A DNA stretch of 64,000 nucleotides, from the NCBI GenBank assembly GCA_029718625.1, contig CM056383.1, positions 20,437,930-20,501,929 of the forward strand. The letters run 5' to 3'. Position numbers and translations under genes: made by a program. Below are positions 12,212 through 22,529 of this stretch, piece by piece. Each line of letters opens with the position of its first letter. Position 1 is the first letter of the stretch. The stretch is from Synaphobranchus kaupii (Eukaryota > Chordata > Actinopteri > Anguilliformes > Synaphobranchidae). A model generated the notes under the pieces. That model was not told the origin of the DNA. It saw nothing but the letters and a program-made list of their open reading frames with translations, and searched no databases.

Positions 12212-14010
12212 TTTACATTAGATTACATTACATTAAAGCAACATACAATAAGTGCATACAGAAAGGTCATCAAAGGAACTACAGAACAGATAAGACAAAG
12301 CACATCCTTCACATAAAGTAGCAGCTATCCCTAGTAATTGAATTTTGAATGTAGTTCACAGTAAGCTGTGGGTAAATCAGCTATACTATAATTCTATTCT
12401 AAATACTATTATAAACTATAACAAACAGTTAGACAAGAAAACACAGGGAACAAGTACCAGATACTAGATTAGTATATCAGTCAAGGTGTTGTCTGAAGAG
12501 GTGTGTCTTCAGGCCACGATGAAACGCAGGCAGTGTTGGAGTAGAACGTAGGGGAATGGGGAGTTCGTTCCACCACTGTGGAGCTAGGGTGAAAAAGCTC
12601 CGCAGTCGGGATGAGAGAGAGCCGTTAACACAGAGGGAAGGAAGTGCGAGTCGCCCTGCTGTAGAAGAGCGAAGTGGTCGAGCAGGAACATAGTGCTGGA
12701 TTAAGTCCTGCAGATTGGCAGGGCCTGTCCTATTGGCTGCAGTGTAGGCCAGGGTCAGAACTTTGAACCTGATCCTGGCTGCAACTGGCAGCCAGTGGAG
12801 TGACCTCAACAGGGGGGTAACATATGAAAATTTCGGGAGATTGACCACAAGCCGGGCAGCTGCGTTCTGGATCAGTTGAAGAGGCAGAATGGCACAGGCT
12901 GGTAGGCTTGCGAGTTGCAGTAGTCCAGGCATGAGGTGACCATAGTCTGGACAAGAAGCTGGGTGGAGTAGGTGGTCAGGTACGGTCGAATCCTCCTGAT
13001 GTTGTACAGGGGGGTGATGGTCAAGCTGGTTTAGAGGACATAGTGAGTTGAGAGACTGAGAGAGGCAGGAGTTAAACGTGCAGGTGGCAACATCAACAGG
13101 CATATTAGCAAAGGCAGCAGGAGGAGGAAGTGTAGAGAGAGCAGAAGAAGTGAGAGAAGAGTGTGAGAGGGTGCAGAGATTTCCCCTGAACATTACAGTG
13201 GTGGGTTGTTAGCAGAGTTGAGGGAGAGTGGGCAAGAGAGAGAGAATGAAATAAAGAAATGGTCCGATATGTGGACTGGATTCACCGTGAGTTCAGACGT
13301 CGCGCAGCTCCTGGTGAGTACAAGGTCTAGTTGGTTACCAGCCTTGTGGGTGGCAGGCAATGGGGACTGAGTGAAGGCGAATGACTGGAGGAGTGAGGCG
13401 ACACTGGATAACTGGGAACTCTATGGTTGGAGGTTGAAGTCTTCCATTCGGATTACAGGGGTGCCATCCTCAGGGAAGGAGCTCAGGAGAGTGTCCAGTT
13501 AATCCAGGAAAGCGCCAAGCAGACCTGGAGGGCGATAGAGAACAACAATGTTAAGTGTAGATGGGTGAGTTATAGTGACTGCATGAAACTCAAAGGAGGA
13601 GATATTCAGGCAGTGTACAGTGGGAATAGAGAATTTCCAGGATGTGGAAATGAGCAAACCAGTACCCCCGCCTCGGCCAGAGGCCCTGGGGGTGTGGGAG
13701 AAGGAGTAGTCAGCGGACAGAGCAGCTGGCGTGGCTGTGTTATCAGGAGTGATCCAGGTCTCAGTGAGAGCCAGGAAGTGAAGCGACTTAATCTCGGCAT
13801 AGGCAGTGATGAAGTCAGCTTTCTGGACAGCTGACTGGTAATTCCATAGTCCACCCACCACTGAGAGTTCCTTATGAAAGGACAAAGGTGGGCAGACCAG
13901 GTTAGCCGGGCAGTGCCTGCGGTGGTTGGGCCTCCTGGAGCGAGGCATAGAGCACAGAGGAATGGGGGGTTAGACACATGGTAGGGGGCCTTTGGGCCAG
14001 GCAAAATTTA
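12212..14010 (-). mobile_element. L2-type LINE copy, internally deleted
   Basis: Read on the minus strand this runs from a 5' region near 14010, through an endonuclease-like coding part (13948-13200), to the C-terminal part of the polyprotein (12950-12477) and a 3' UTR ending in a TGTAA/TTACATTA tail at 12212. The 3' UTR matches the separate fragment at 3120-3417. The RT core between endonuclease and C-terminus is missing: the reading passes from the endonuclease end and a serine/proline-rich linker straight into the post-RT domain. The copy is therefore dead. L2 placement rests on the tail and on the C-terminal block with LIQNAAARLV and HWLPVAARIRFK motifs. Confidence 0.85.
12477..13948 (-). 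pseudogene. L2-type LINE ORF2 remnant: endonuclease plus C-terminal domain, RT core deleted
   Basis: The N-terminal part (13948-13499) shows an apurinic-endonuclease-like fold signature: a start with GLWN, then LALTETWITP (the catalytic ET motif), GRGGGTGLLIS and VLYRPPG. A stop codon interrupts it at about 13496, after which the same frame continues with SSFPEDGTP. The endonuclease tail with HISDHFF lies at about 13250. The 238-residue open stretch 13193-12477 holds a serine-rich linker and then the post-RT domain (LIQNAAARLV, HWLPVAARIRFK, LAPQWWNELP, LKTHLFR). No RT box A, B or C is present between them, so the protein cannot copy itself. Intact members normally encode around 900-1000 residues (from general knowledge of the family). 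Confidence 0.8.
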
Positions 14011-14478
14011 GCCTTTGGGCCAGGCAAGCTTCTGCTAGAGAGACAGATTCATCTTGATCAAGTTGCAGTTGACACTGTGCCACTATTGTGTCCAGAGAAA
14101 AGAGACAGGGGGGTCACTTTTCCTGACTGGGATTTGAGAACGCCCTTTGGCACAGAGTAGTCAAAGAGTTAAGGCCATTAACAATTTGGGGATGTACAGA
14201 AAGAGCAGGCTCTGTTGAACAAAAGAAGGGTGCCTTCATTTTACTTGCTGAATTAAACAAAGGTATATTAGTAATGCGAAGGGAATTATTTAAATCAAAA
14301 CACTTATATCAGTGTTTCCCACAGGATTTTCTGAAACTGTGGTAGGTGGACCCTGAAGTGTCTAGGGACAAAAGAAGATTTAGTCAATTTCAACAGCTAA
14401 ATGTATCAATTTGGTGCTCTTTGAGATTAAAATCAAAACACTAGATCCACAATTCTTTGTGATTGGAACATGGGAAAT

Positions 14479-14612
14479 TGTCATAGTTTTCTGCCTGCTT
14501 GGTTCTGTTTTCTGGTGTTGCCTCTCGGGCCGCGTGAGGGCGCTCACTTCTTTATTTCCCATTCTCCAGGACTAATTAATTATTTTCTACAGGTGCGCTC
14601 CGCCCTACTTAA
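14479..14612 (+). repeat. 5' LTR fragment of the Gypsy element
   Basis: 134 bases beginning with TG and matching the start of the 3' LTR at 16648 with a few substitutions and one short extra segment (GCGTGAGGGCGCTCAC). It stops at a TTAA where the intact LTR continues AAGCACCGAGCC, and instead runs into the inserted element. Confidence 0.85.
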
Positions 14613-14933
14613 AGGGATAGTTCGGAATTTTGGACATAATGTTTCAATTACGACTTACCCATGATGTAGTTGATTGATGGAAACCATTTTCAGATAATTC
14701 CATGCTGTCCCTTCTTTTGGACATACACACATTTCTAATGCTAGCGCAACTCTAAGGTAACTGGTAGCATCCACTACCAAACACACTTAAAAACTCCACA
14801 GTGCACCCAAAGCAAATAAAATACGACAACAGTCTATCAGAGTTATTTTCAGTGATTATACCATCATTTTTGAAGTCAAACTATCGTTGAATCATTTACT
14901 TTGTGCTCCCCTATATTCTCAGTGGAAGTACGA

Positions 14934-14994
14934 TGGCAGAGCTATACTTTACGTTACTTTATCTTAGTAGGTAACGTAAAGTATAGCTCTGCCA
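14934..14994. repeat. 24-bp perfect hairpin in the Kolobok-like 5' region
   Basis: The left arm 14934-14957 (TGGCAGAGCTATACTTTACG then TTAC) is the exact inverse of 14971-14994, with a 13-base loop. The upper strand could fold into a very stable stem. It may be a transposase-binding palindrome or a small nested foldback; nothing indicates transcription. Confidence 0.9.
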
Positions 14995-15076
14995 CCATAT
15001 GTAGTGCCGGCTAACAACAATATCGCGCTTGTGAAAGAATCAGACTAGTAGTATTGTTAGCTAACGTTCAGGTAAG

Positions 15077-15125
15077 ATGCTATTTCGGTGTGTATTTCAA
15101 GGTTGTTCAAATCATGCAAATGAGG
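15077..15125 (+). pseudogene. THAP zinc-finger N-terminus fragment
   Basis: From the ATG at 15077 the reading is MLFRCVFQGCSNHANEG. The C-x4-C pair (RCVFQGC) followed by SN is the start of a C2CH THAP DNA-binding domain, found in P-element and Kolobok transposases and in host THAP proteins. Only 16 or 17 residues exist before the frame runs into Gypsy gag sequence, so the zinc site is incomplete. The ATG is chosen because THAP domains usually start within a few residues of the N-terminus. The match is short, so a chance resemblance is possible. Confidence 0.5.
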
Positions 15126-15235
15126 GAGCCAAAGCTCCAACTGCCCCTCCGGTATGACGGGGAGTCGGGAGAATGTCGGGGCTTCCTGACACAATGTTTG
15201 ATCGGTCCAATTGTTTTGGACTAAGTGTTTGGTTA
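15126..15235 (+). pseudogene. Gypsy gag fragment
   Basis: A short in-frame reading with EPKLQLPLRYDGES, then ECRGFLTQC, which resembles the block that opens the capsid region of fish Gypsy gags (a P-x-RYDG motif followed by C-x-x-FL-x-QC). It ends at a stop near 15222. The rest of gag, including the zinc knuckle, is deleted before the protease begins about 20 bases later. Confidence 0.6.
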
Positions 15236-15482
15236 ACATCAACGCTCTTATCGATTCTGGAGCAGTGGAATGCTTTATAGATGCAAAATGGGTCAGGGAA
15301 TTAAAGATTCCCGTACACCGCCTCATTCAGCCCCAGTTGGTTATGGCCCACGATGGCCACCCATTAAAGAAACCACGGGTCGCTTGAATATGCACGCTTC
15401 TCACAAGGATCATTTAGAACGCATTCAGTTCTTTTTAGTCGATTCCCCGGCTTTTCCCCTCGTTCTAGGGCATTCTTAGCTA
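15236..15482 (+). pseudogene. Gypsy aspartyl protease remnant
   Basis: The reading ALIDSGA at about 15244 contains the retropepsin active-site triplet DSG (15253-15261). It is followed by a continuation with ECFIDAKW and then, in a shifted frame, ERIQFFLVDSPAFPLVLGH, the usual C-terminal block of Gypsy proteases. At least one frameshift lies between the two halves (near 15350-15370), and a stop follows at 15478. Flanked by gag upstream and the acidic linker and RT downstream, as in intact Gypsy pol. Confidence 0.7.
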
Positions 15483-15632
15483 GTTCAGCACAGACCACAT
15501 TTTAATTGGGGGGGAGACAAAGCTGTCATCCTCCATTGGGGGGCCCAGTGTAGATCTCACTGCCGGCTATCGGTATCCTTCGCGTCGGGTGGGCGTGGTT
15601 ACTGTTCTGAGCTTAGCACCGACAGTGATCTG

Positions 15633-16425
15633 GTGGAGGCTGATTTTCTTCCAGATTGGGATAGCTCTGCTCCTCTCTCTGAGGATGGAGAGGAGAGTTT
15701 AGCCTGGGATTCTCTGGCCAATGGCAACTCTCTTTGGGACGAGGGCTCCCTTGAAGAGTTTTCTGATTCCGAGATTGTGTGGGAACCCTTGCCCGATTCG
15801 CCCTCTGATTCGGAGAGCATGGAAATTGTGGGAGCGCTTGAGTTCCCCCTGCCAGCTAACGTGCCTACCGAGTATAAGGACTTTGCTGAGGCATTTAGCA
15901 AACAGCGAGCCACTACCTTGCCACCGCATCGGCCCTATGACTGCGCCATCAATTTATGTATATCCGGGCACGGTACCTCCTCCCGGTTCTCTATACTCCT
16001 TACCGGTCCCGGAAAGCGCAGCCATGAGAGAATACATCAACGGCTTCATCAGACCCTCCACCTCACCTGCTGGTGCGGGTTTCTTTTTTGTGGAGAAAAA
16101 AGACGGGAATCTGAGGCCTTGCATAGATTATAGAGCATTAAATGACATCACTGTAATCACCGGTATCCGCTGCCACTCATGAATTCCACATTCGTGCGCC
16201 TCCAGGGGGCATCTGTGTTTACGAAGCTCGACCTCCGTAACGCTTATAATTTAGTGCGAATGTGTGAGGGAGACGAGTGGAAAACAGCTTTTAACACTCA
16301 CACCGGACACTACGAATATCTAGTGATTCCGTTCGGGCTCATTAGCGCCCCCTCTGTCTTAACGATGTGCTCAGGGAGATGTTGGAGAAATTTGTTTTTG
16401 TCTATTTAGACGATATATAAATTTT
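15633..16425 (+). pseudogene. Gypsy pol: acidic linker and reverse transcriptase remnant
   Basis: 15633-15840 encodes a serine- and glutamate-rich linker. From about 15850 the reading with [17 protein letters not shown] and [11 protein letters not shown] is the entry to Gypsy RT. A frameshift near 15960 moves the signal to another frame ([21 protein letters not shown], then [11 protein letters not shown]). Near 16140-16190 another shift leads to [18 protein letters not shown] (box A), [20 protein letters not shown] and finally the FVYLDDI catalytic box at about 16395-16418, followed by a stop. All RT landmarks are present in order, but at least three lesions exist, so no functional enzyme can be made. 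Confidence 0.85.
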
Positions 16426-16528
16426 CTCTGCCAATCTTGGTGAGCACATCCCAGCATCCACCGCACATAAGATTTTTTAGCGAGGCGATTTTGGAGGGTC
16501 ACAACTCTTGCCACTGCCCATCCGGAGT

Positions 16529-16567
16529 TGCCCTTGGAGCCATATCGCCTTAGATTTTGTGACCGTC
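16529..16567 (+). pseudogene. Gypsy integrase scrap
   Basis: The reading CPWSHIALDFVT is the start of the integrase catalytic core (the D of DFVT is the first acidic residue). It sits about 110 bases after the RT YLDD box, where several kilobases should separate them in an intact element, so RNase H and the zinc-binding part of integrase are deleted. Confidence 0.7.
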
Positions 16568-16635
16568 TACCCCCTCCTGACAGTCACACTACTGTGCAGG
16601 CATGGTTCTGAAGGACTGTCTGGGGCCGCTCCTTA

Positions 16636-16647
16636 GTGGGGGGGTCC
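16636..16647 (+). promoter_or_regulatory. Polypurine tract before the 3' LTR
   Basis: A purine run AGTGGGGGGG sits within a few bases of the 3' LTR start at 16648, the place where plus-strand DNA synthesis is primed in LTR elements. It supports the chosen LTR boundary and the plus orientation. Confidence 0.6.
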
Positions 16648-17197
16648 TGTCATTCTGCCTGCTTGGTTCTGTTTTCTGGCGCTGCCTCTCGGGGCCTCTC
16701 TTTATTTCCCATTCTCTAGGACTAATTAATTATTTACAGGTGCGCTCCACCCTACTTAAAAGCACCGAGCCACGAGGAACCGGAGCTTGTGTCATTCTTG
16801 CCACGCTAAGCCAGGTAACGCGGTATACGATTTCAGATGACCACTTGTCCTTTTGATTTTCAAAAGAAATGCAGAACTTGCCGGTAGAGTGTTAGAGAAT
16901 TCAGTTTTTAGGTTTGTATTCTCATTCACACTTTATTCCTGCCTTGGTTTTCTTTTCCCTGTCTCGTTACTAGACAGTACCTCAGTTTCACTTTGTTTCC
17001 GTTTGCCTTTTATTTTAGCTCTTTGATAGTTATTGAGCTAGAGGCATTTCTTTTCTTTTCTTTTCGTTTCTATTCTCTGCTCAAGTCTATGAGCTTCACC
17101 CTGTTTTTTGGGTTGTTATTTGGTTGGCTTATGTCGGGATTATTTTCCCTTATTGTTTATTTAAGACAGCTCGACAGCTAGCTAAGATCAGACCACC
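16648..17197 (+). repeat. 3' LTR of the Gypsy element
   Basis: Begins TGTCATTCTGCCTGC and matches the 5' LTR fragment at 14479. Beyond the point where the 5' copy is cut it continues with AGCACCGAGCC and a long T-rich, coding-poor part. The end is set at CCA before GAAAC because a near match to the left flank (GAAAT) follows. This is the least certain boundary. Confidence 0.6.
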
Positions 17198-18127
17198 AGA
17201 AACATGGTCTGATGAAAAATATTCCAAAACTTTTTGTCAGTAGACAATACAGAAACCATCACAATGCATTTTACCTGTTCTAGTCCAAAGCTCAGCCCTG
17301 TCTTAAGTAGGATTGAAAACTACAATAAAAACAAGTTGAACCCTTGTTTATTGACAAGAAAGCCTTTGAATCTGATTGGCTTGCTATTAAATCTTTGCTA
17401 ACTCTGTTGATTCTTCCTCTTCGTCTTCTCTCTGTCTTTTCGTAGTAAAGTAATTTTTAAAAGTAGATCATGTTATAGGCCTATGACATATAAGCCGAAC
17501 AAGTCAGACAGAGATTGTTAAAAAACAGAGCCTGCACTGAAGGGAAACTATATTTCCGTGAGGGAAACACAGCGGGTTGCATTTTGTTACATCGTGTTGC
17601 TATCTCCCTTGAATAACATCAGTATTATCTTCCACGAGATAGCCTACAATATGCATGAACTAGGGTATATTATTTTGTTTTTATTTTCAGGTTAGCTCAC
17701 AAGATAACATTAGGTGTAAAAAAAATTAAAAAAATAATCCTATAACCTTGTTACGTTAGCTGATGAATTCATATTGTAACAGTCGAGAGCTTGGCTAGCT
17801 TAATGCTGAAACAATATGTATCCATTAGAGTGTACCACAGAGGGTTTAACTTTCGCAAACAACTTTCACAAACATACTAACCGCGTCAATCTCCGCAGAA
17901 TCATGAGGAGATGCAGCCTGTGTGTGCCGGCGGGTTTTGTGTTTAAGCAGGGGGGAGGGGCATCGACCAGGGTGAAGAGAGGGTCTTTTTGAAGTGACGG
18001 GGCTATGCTGCACACATAAGCCTACAATTTCAAATTTAGTTGTTTTTTTTAATCAATTTGAAACTGTGGCGGTTGAAATTAAACCGTGGAGGGGCACCAC
18101 ATTTTAATACATTAATGGGAAACACTG

Positions 18128-19299
18128 TATATAACTGACTTTTAAGTAAGTGATACTGAAAGACTTAATCCTCCAATTATTTTCATCATTGCAATATTAC
18201 CAAGCATGCCTTTGACATTAAGATGAGCTAAGAGTCAAAACTGCAAAGGGATTACCTTTTATCTGACTCAATGTCATAATCTTTATCGTGTTTTCAGTAA
18301 AGGCTTGGTTTATGAGTTCAGTAAAGGTTTATAGTTTATTTAGTTCATAATTTTTTTCATTCAAAATATTTTATTACTTTCAACGCTAATAGTCATGCAC
18401 AGTAAAACTGAATGTTTTTGAGTTAAGGCTGAATTAATTATCTTCAAAATTAATTATCTTTCAGTGTGTCTATTGTTTGTAATGTCTCTAGGAGCAGTGG
18501 ACGCTGGAACTGTCAGTGGAGTTGAAGAAAGGGGTTAAGCTAGAAGTATACTTTCTGCAGAAACTAACTTTGGCTTGTGCGTACGAACAAAATGATGTAG
18601 TTTGTGGAGAAAACGAAAGTCCGCATTGACTTCGGCCACCATCATGTGCAAATCCCTGCTCACCAAACTAACCGAGTTGTTTTCACTCAAACGTAATTGC
18701 GGAGATTGGCTGCAAATTGTATAAAATATCACATTGGTGGCTGTGTTGACTGTCTCATCTCCTCGCAGGCCCGACACCATCTCCTCCTGTCTCATCTCCT
18801 CGCAGGCCTTCACTGTTTTTGGTGTGGTAAACATTGATTGTCATTTAATGTTATCATATGGTTATCACAACCGCAGAATCTGAATCTGCACCCCCACACT
18901 GATGAGGAGTGTCACTAAACGAACAGTTTGAAGCCGCGAGGAGTATACAGACAGTTGTATGTGGCGCCTTGTTCGGCTGGGGTTAACCTTCTTATTAAGT
19001 ATACTCCCACCTTTAGAGTCTCCCCTCAATCAGAGGGGTTGACAATGTGCGAGAGCACTAGCTAGGTGGATTTTCTGACCACAAAAACGTCTATTTCATG
19101 CAGAGAAAGCTGTACTCCGATTTGAATGGGAGCCAATGAGATTTTTTCCAACCTTGCCAAGTCAGCTATTTTGCTCACAAACCAAATGAGTTGCGGTATT
19201 TTTTCAGTAAATGATTAGTAATGCCTGTAAAGTCAAGAAAGTGTTCTGATTTTGTTAAAATAATTTAATTTGACACTACTCCATACTACAGTATGCTTC
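18128..19299. other. Unassigned DNA between the hAT-like end and the next LINE
   Basis: The minus-strand reading at 18834-18535 (99 residues) has no domain I recognise. A 22-base segment, CTGTCTCATCTCCTCGCAGG plus CC, is present twice, at about 18750 and 18788. GTATACT occurs near 18546 and 18999, but no clean inverted repeat joins them. Confidence 0.4.
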
Positions 19300-20877
19300 T
19301 TCATGCATATTTATGAGCTGCATGTGGAAACAGAGGACACAGTAGCTAACTTGCTGTGCTCAATGAGCACTAAAAAAGCAACCGGTCTTGATAACCTCCC
19401 TGCAAGGTTTGTCAAGGACAGTGCTTCTGTCACAGCAAAAATCTTAACACATATTTTTAATATTTCCACACGAAATGCTACTTTCCCCAATGATTTAAAA
19501 ATGGCCAGAGTGGTCCCGCTCCATAAAAAGGGTAGCAAAACAGATGTAGGCAATTATAGGCCTGTATCAATCCTTAGCTCTATATCTAAGGTATTTGAGA
19601 GACTGGTTTTTAATCAGTTAGAAGAATTCCTTCTGAAACATAAACTGCTCTATGAATACCAGTCTGGATTTAGAACTGCCCACTCCACTGACACGTGTCT
19701 CATTCATCTGTTTGATCACATCAGGATGGAGAGTGAAAGGGGTAATTATACTGGAATGGTTTTATTAGATTTACAGAAGGCGTTTGATACTGTAGACCAC
19801 AGCATTCTGCTAATGAAACTGAAATGCATGGGTCTAAATGAGGTAGCAGTAAGCTGGTTCCAGTCCTATCTAACCAGTAGAGAACAGGTCTGTAACGTAG
19901 GAGATGCTGTATCAGAAGCAAGAGAGCTTAACCGTGGAGTGCCCCAGGGATCTATACTGGGCCCTCTCTTGTTTCTGATATATGTCAATGACATGGCAGC
20001 TGCAGTGCAGTGCAAACTTCTCCTGTATGCTGATGACTCAGCTTTGCTTGTGTCAGGGAGAGACACTAGGGAAATACAAGACACATTAAGTAGGGAGTTG
20101 GACTCTGTGAGACAATGGCTAGTTGATAATAGGCTCTCCTTACATTTTGGGAAAAACAGAGTCTATCTTATTTGGTACCAAACGTAGCCTACAAAAGGTG
20201 GATAAAATAAAAGTAAAAGTAAATTGTGCAGCCAACAGCATTGAGTCAAAAAAAAGTGTCACATATCTTGGGGTATCTCTAGATCAATGCCTCTCTGGGG
20301 AGCTGATAGCTGCTGAAATACTAAAAAAAAAACTTCTAACAAACTAAAATTCTTGTATCGTAATACAAGGTGTTTTAGTTTGGAAGTAAAACAAATATTG
20401 GTTTCAGCTCTTATCCAATGCCACTTTGACTATGCCTGTGTGGCATGGTATAGCGGCTTGTCCCGGCAGCTTAAATATAGAATGCAGGTGATGCAAAATA
20501 ACATTGTCAGATTCTTATTAAATGCTTCACCGAGGACCCACGTAGGATTTCATGAATTCCAGCAAGTTGGCCTGTTACCAGTTGAGCACAGAGTTGACCA
20601 GTTGAAACTCATAAAAATGTTTGAAGTGATAAATGGTCACGCCCAAGGTACCTGAAATCTCACATTGAAACGGTACATAACCAACATAACCATAACACAC
20701 GAACAAGTGTCATGTCTTGCAAAATTCCCCGTGCAAATAGTAGTGCAAGAGTCACTTTTTTTTTACAATGGCATCTCCCTGTGGAATAGTCTTCCCCTGC
20801 ACATAAAACAGTGCCAGAGTAGAGGTGTGTATAAGAAGCAGGTGAAGCAGTACCTATGGAGGTCAGTGGCTGATTAG
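19270..20877 (+). pseudogene. LINE reverse transcriptase remnant
   Basis: The first 13 or so residues after 19270 are probably non-LINE flank; family-like sequence begins near ETEDTVANLL. RT landmarks follow: ARVVPLHKKG and YRPVSILSSISKVFERL (finger), LLDLQKAFDTVDH (box A), NRGVPQGSILGPLLFLIYVN (box B) and YADDSALL (box C, residues 253-256, bases 20026-20037). Frame then breaks near 20155, 20330 and 20655. The downstream pieces show SVTYLGVSLDQCL, SALIQCHFDYACVAWYSGLS, LPVEHRVDQLKLIKMF and the terminal FFYNGISLWNSLP block. It is therefore a complete RT-to-C-terminus region with at least three frame lesions and no activity expected. Confidence 0.88.
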
Positions 20878-21071
20878 GTCTTTATATATTATACAACAAT
20901 TAGGTTGTCACATTGGATCTAATGTTGTATGTTTTTATTTTATTTTATTTGATTGTGATTTTGTATCTATGGTACCCATGGTTTTATTGTGATTGTTTTG
21001 ACATGTATTTTTCTGAATGTATCTGTCATTGATGTTTTGTTTTGAGACCAAGGACCACATTGGAAATAAGT

Positions 21072-22529
21072 TGTAATGTTCCGCTCCCTTCCTGTTCGTT
21101 TTCCGTGTTTTCCTGTTTTCCCTCCGTGTCATGTTGGATCCTTTTGTCCGTGTTTTCCCCGCTGCTGCGGACTAGGCGTGTCCTTCCCTGTCTTGTTCGT
21201 CTGGTTGTTTTGTCTTACTTCCGCCTTTCACTCCTTCCCCCTCGTTGCATGCATTTCCTCACCTGGTGTTTCGCAATCACTCCCGTTTTATTTCCACACC
21301 TGTTCCTTATTTAGTTCTGTCATTAACCTCACTATATAGTCTTTCGGCTGGCTGCCAGTCGGCGCCAGTTCGTTAACTATCGTCACTTGGTGTTAGTGCT
21401 CGTTGTGTTATCTGGTCTTTTACTTCGAACTACTCGCTTGGTTGTGGGATATTATCCCCTTACAGCATTTGGTTCCGCTCGAAACTACGGATTGGTAGTT
21501 TACCTCCCCAGTTATTTCCTGTTGTGAATGTAGCTAACCTGTTTCCCTTCTCCTCCACCTAACCCAGCTCCCACTCTTCAGCAGTAGTGTTCGTAAGCCC
21601 GGTGTTCGTTGTGTGTGTTGCGGTACCTCCACCTCCTGCTCGCGTAGGCTCCGCGGTGGCGTTATTCCTGGCTACCCTCCAGCTGTTCCTGTCCGGCCGA
21701 AGAAGCCACCAAAATCTTCGGTTACGGTTCCGGGAGCTCTGGAGACCAGTCAGCTCCATCCGGACCTACCGCAGCTACGCCACACTACCCTGCCCTGCCG
21801 TGCTTCATCATTCACCTACCTGCCAAGCCCTGCACCTCCGTGAGAACCTCCCGGTCCTTCCCGTGCCTTTCCTTGCACTAATCCCCCTCTGTTTTTGTTT
21901 GTCCTGTACCGGTGCAGTCATTCCGGTCCAGTTCCAGCCCTGCCGTAGTGAGTCGCTCCCCTGCTAGTTCCAGTCCAGTCCAGGCGTGAGTCGTATCACT
22001 ACCTGTTCAAGGTCCAGTTCCGGTTTGGAACATTCCGTTCCAGACGCGGATTCCTGTGTGGACCTCCCGGTCCAGTTCCAGCCCAGTCCAGTTCCGGTTT
22101 GGAACATTCCGTTCCAGACCCTGATTCCAGTGTGGACCTCCCGGTCCAGTTCCAGTCCAGTCCAGTTCCGGTTTGGAACATTCCGTTCCAGACCCTGATT
22201 CCAGTGTGGACCGCCCGGTCCAGTTCCAGTCCAGTCCAGTTCCGGTTTGGAACATTCCGTTCCAGACCCTGATTCCCGTGTGGACCTCCCGGTCCAGTTC
22301 CTGTCCAGTCCAGTTCCGGCTTGGAACGATAAGTTCCAGATCCTCCAGTCCAGCTCCGGCTTGGAGCAGCCCGCCCCGGGCTTCCAGGCAATACCTGTGT
22401 TATTCTGTGTGTTGCCATTCCTGTACAGTGTTGGGACTACCCCAACACTTAATTTATTAAATACTCCTTTTTTGTGAATCTGTCTCCTGGTCGTTGCACT
22501 TGGGTTCGTCCCGTAGCTGATACGTAACA
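21072..22529 (+). mobile_element. Solo LTR, family A copy 1 (1,458 bp)
   Basis: Begins TGTAATGTTCCGCTCCCTTC and ends GATACGTAACA. The 5-mer TAAGT is present on both sides (21067-21071, 22530-22534), an exact 5-bp target duplication, with canonical TG/CA ends. There is no internal retroelement coding sequence, so it is a solo LTR left by LTR-LTR recombination. A TATATAG box at about 21333 suggests plus orientation. The centre holds four or more tandem 74-bp units. The start and end match the LTR at 25474-26881. It sits in the 3' UTR of the LINE, so it is younger than that LINE copy. Confidence 0.93.
22012..22340. repeat. 74-bp minisatellite inside LTR family A
   Basis: GTCCAGTTCCGG recurs at 22012, 22086, 22160, 22234 and 22308, an exact 74-base period. 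Each unit includes GGAACATTCCGTTCCAGACC and ends with GTGGACCTCCCGG. Because 74 is not a multiple of three, the repeat stays open in several frames on both strands and creates convincing-looking but meaningless ORFs. Confidence 0.95.

Larger units (their letters stand above)
14613..15125 (+). mobile_element. Kolobok-like (TTAA-targeting, THAP-containing) transposon fragment
   Basis: Starts AGGGATAGTTCGGAATTTT directly after a TTAA in the Gypsy LTR. The downstream half has a 24-bp perfect hairpin and a short THAP-like reading. Kolobok elements duplicate TTAA and often encode THAP-domain transposases, which fits; piggyBac also uses TTAA but lacks THAP. The right end is missing: after the THAP start the sequence turns within one or two codons into Gypsy gag, and no second TTAA border is present, so an internal deletion has fused the two elements. 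Confidence 0.6.
14479..17197 (+). mobile_element. Decayed Gypsy-type LTR retrotransposon, interrupted by a TTAA-targeted insertion
   Basis: The 5' LTR starts TGTCATAGTTTTCTGCCTGC at 14479 and matches the 3' LTR start at 16648 (TGTCATTCTGCCTGC). Both share GGTTCTGTTTTCTGG, CTTTATTTCCCATTCTC and ACTAATTAATTATTT. The 5' LTR is cut at 14612 by a Kolobok-like fragment that extends to 15125, after which gag, protease, RT and a scrap of integrase follow in the normal order. Much of pol is deleted between RT and integrase. The right boundary is uncertain: GAAAT precedes the left LTR and GAAAC follows 17197, a 4-of-5 match. Confidence 0.8.
14313..18127. mobile_element. Possible hAT shell enclosing the Gypsy element
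   Basis: The left end CAGTGTTTCCCACAGGA and the right end read in reverse, CAGTGTTTCCCATTAAT, share a 12-base start typical of vertebrate hAT elements. Inner parts also echo each other: GAAACTGTGG occurs soon after the left end and again before the right end. The expected 8-bp target duplication is not exact (ACTTATAT on the left, TATATAAC on the right), so the two ends could belong to different copies. No hAT transposase reading is visible in 17200-18127. Confidence 0.45.

Noticed and set aside
13427..13834. 135-residue plus-strand ORF
   Set aside because: It is antisense to the L2 endonuclease, which has recognisable motifs on the minus strand.
14305..18135. Exact 8-bp hAT target duplication around 14313-18127
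   Set aside because: Flanks ACTTATAT and TATATAAC are not identical, so the shell is only reported as possible.
18535..18834. 99-residue minus-strand ORF
   Set aside because: No domain, no start context and no evident continuation; kept only as a note in the unassigned stretch.
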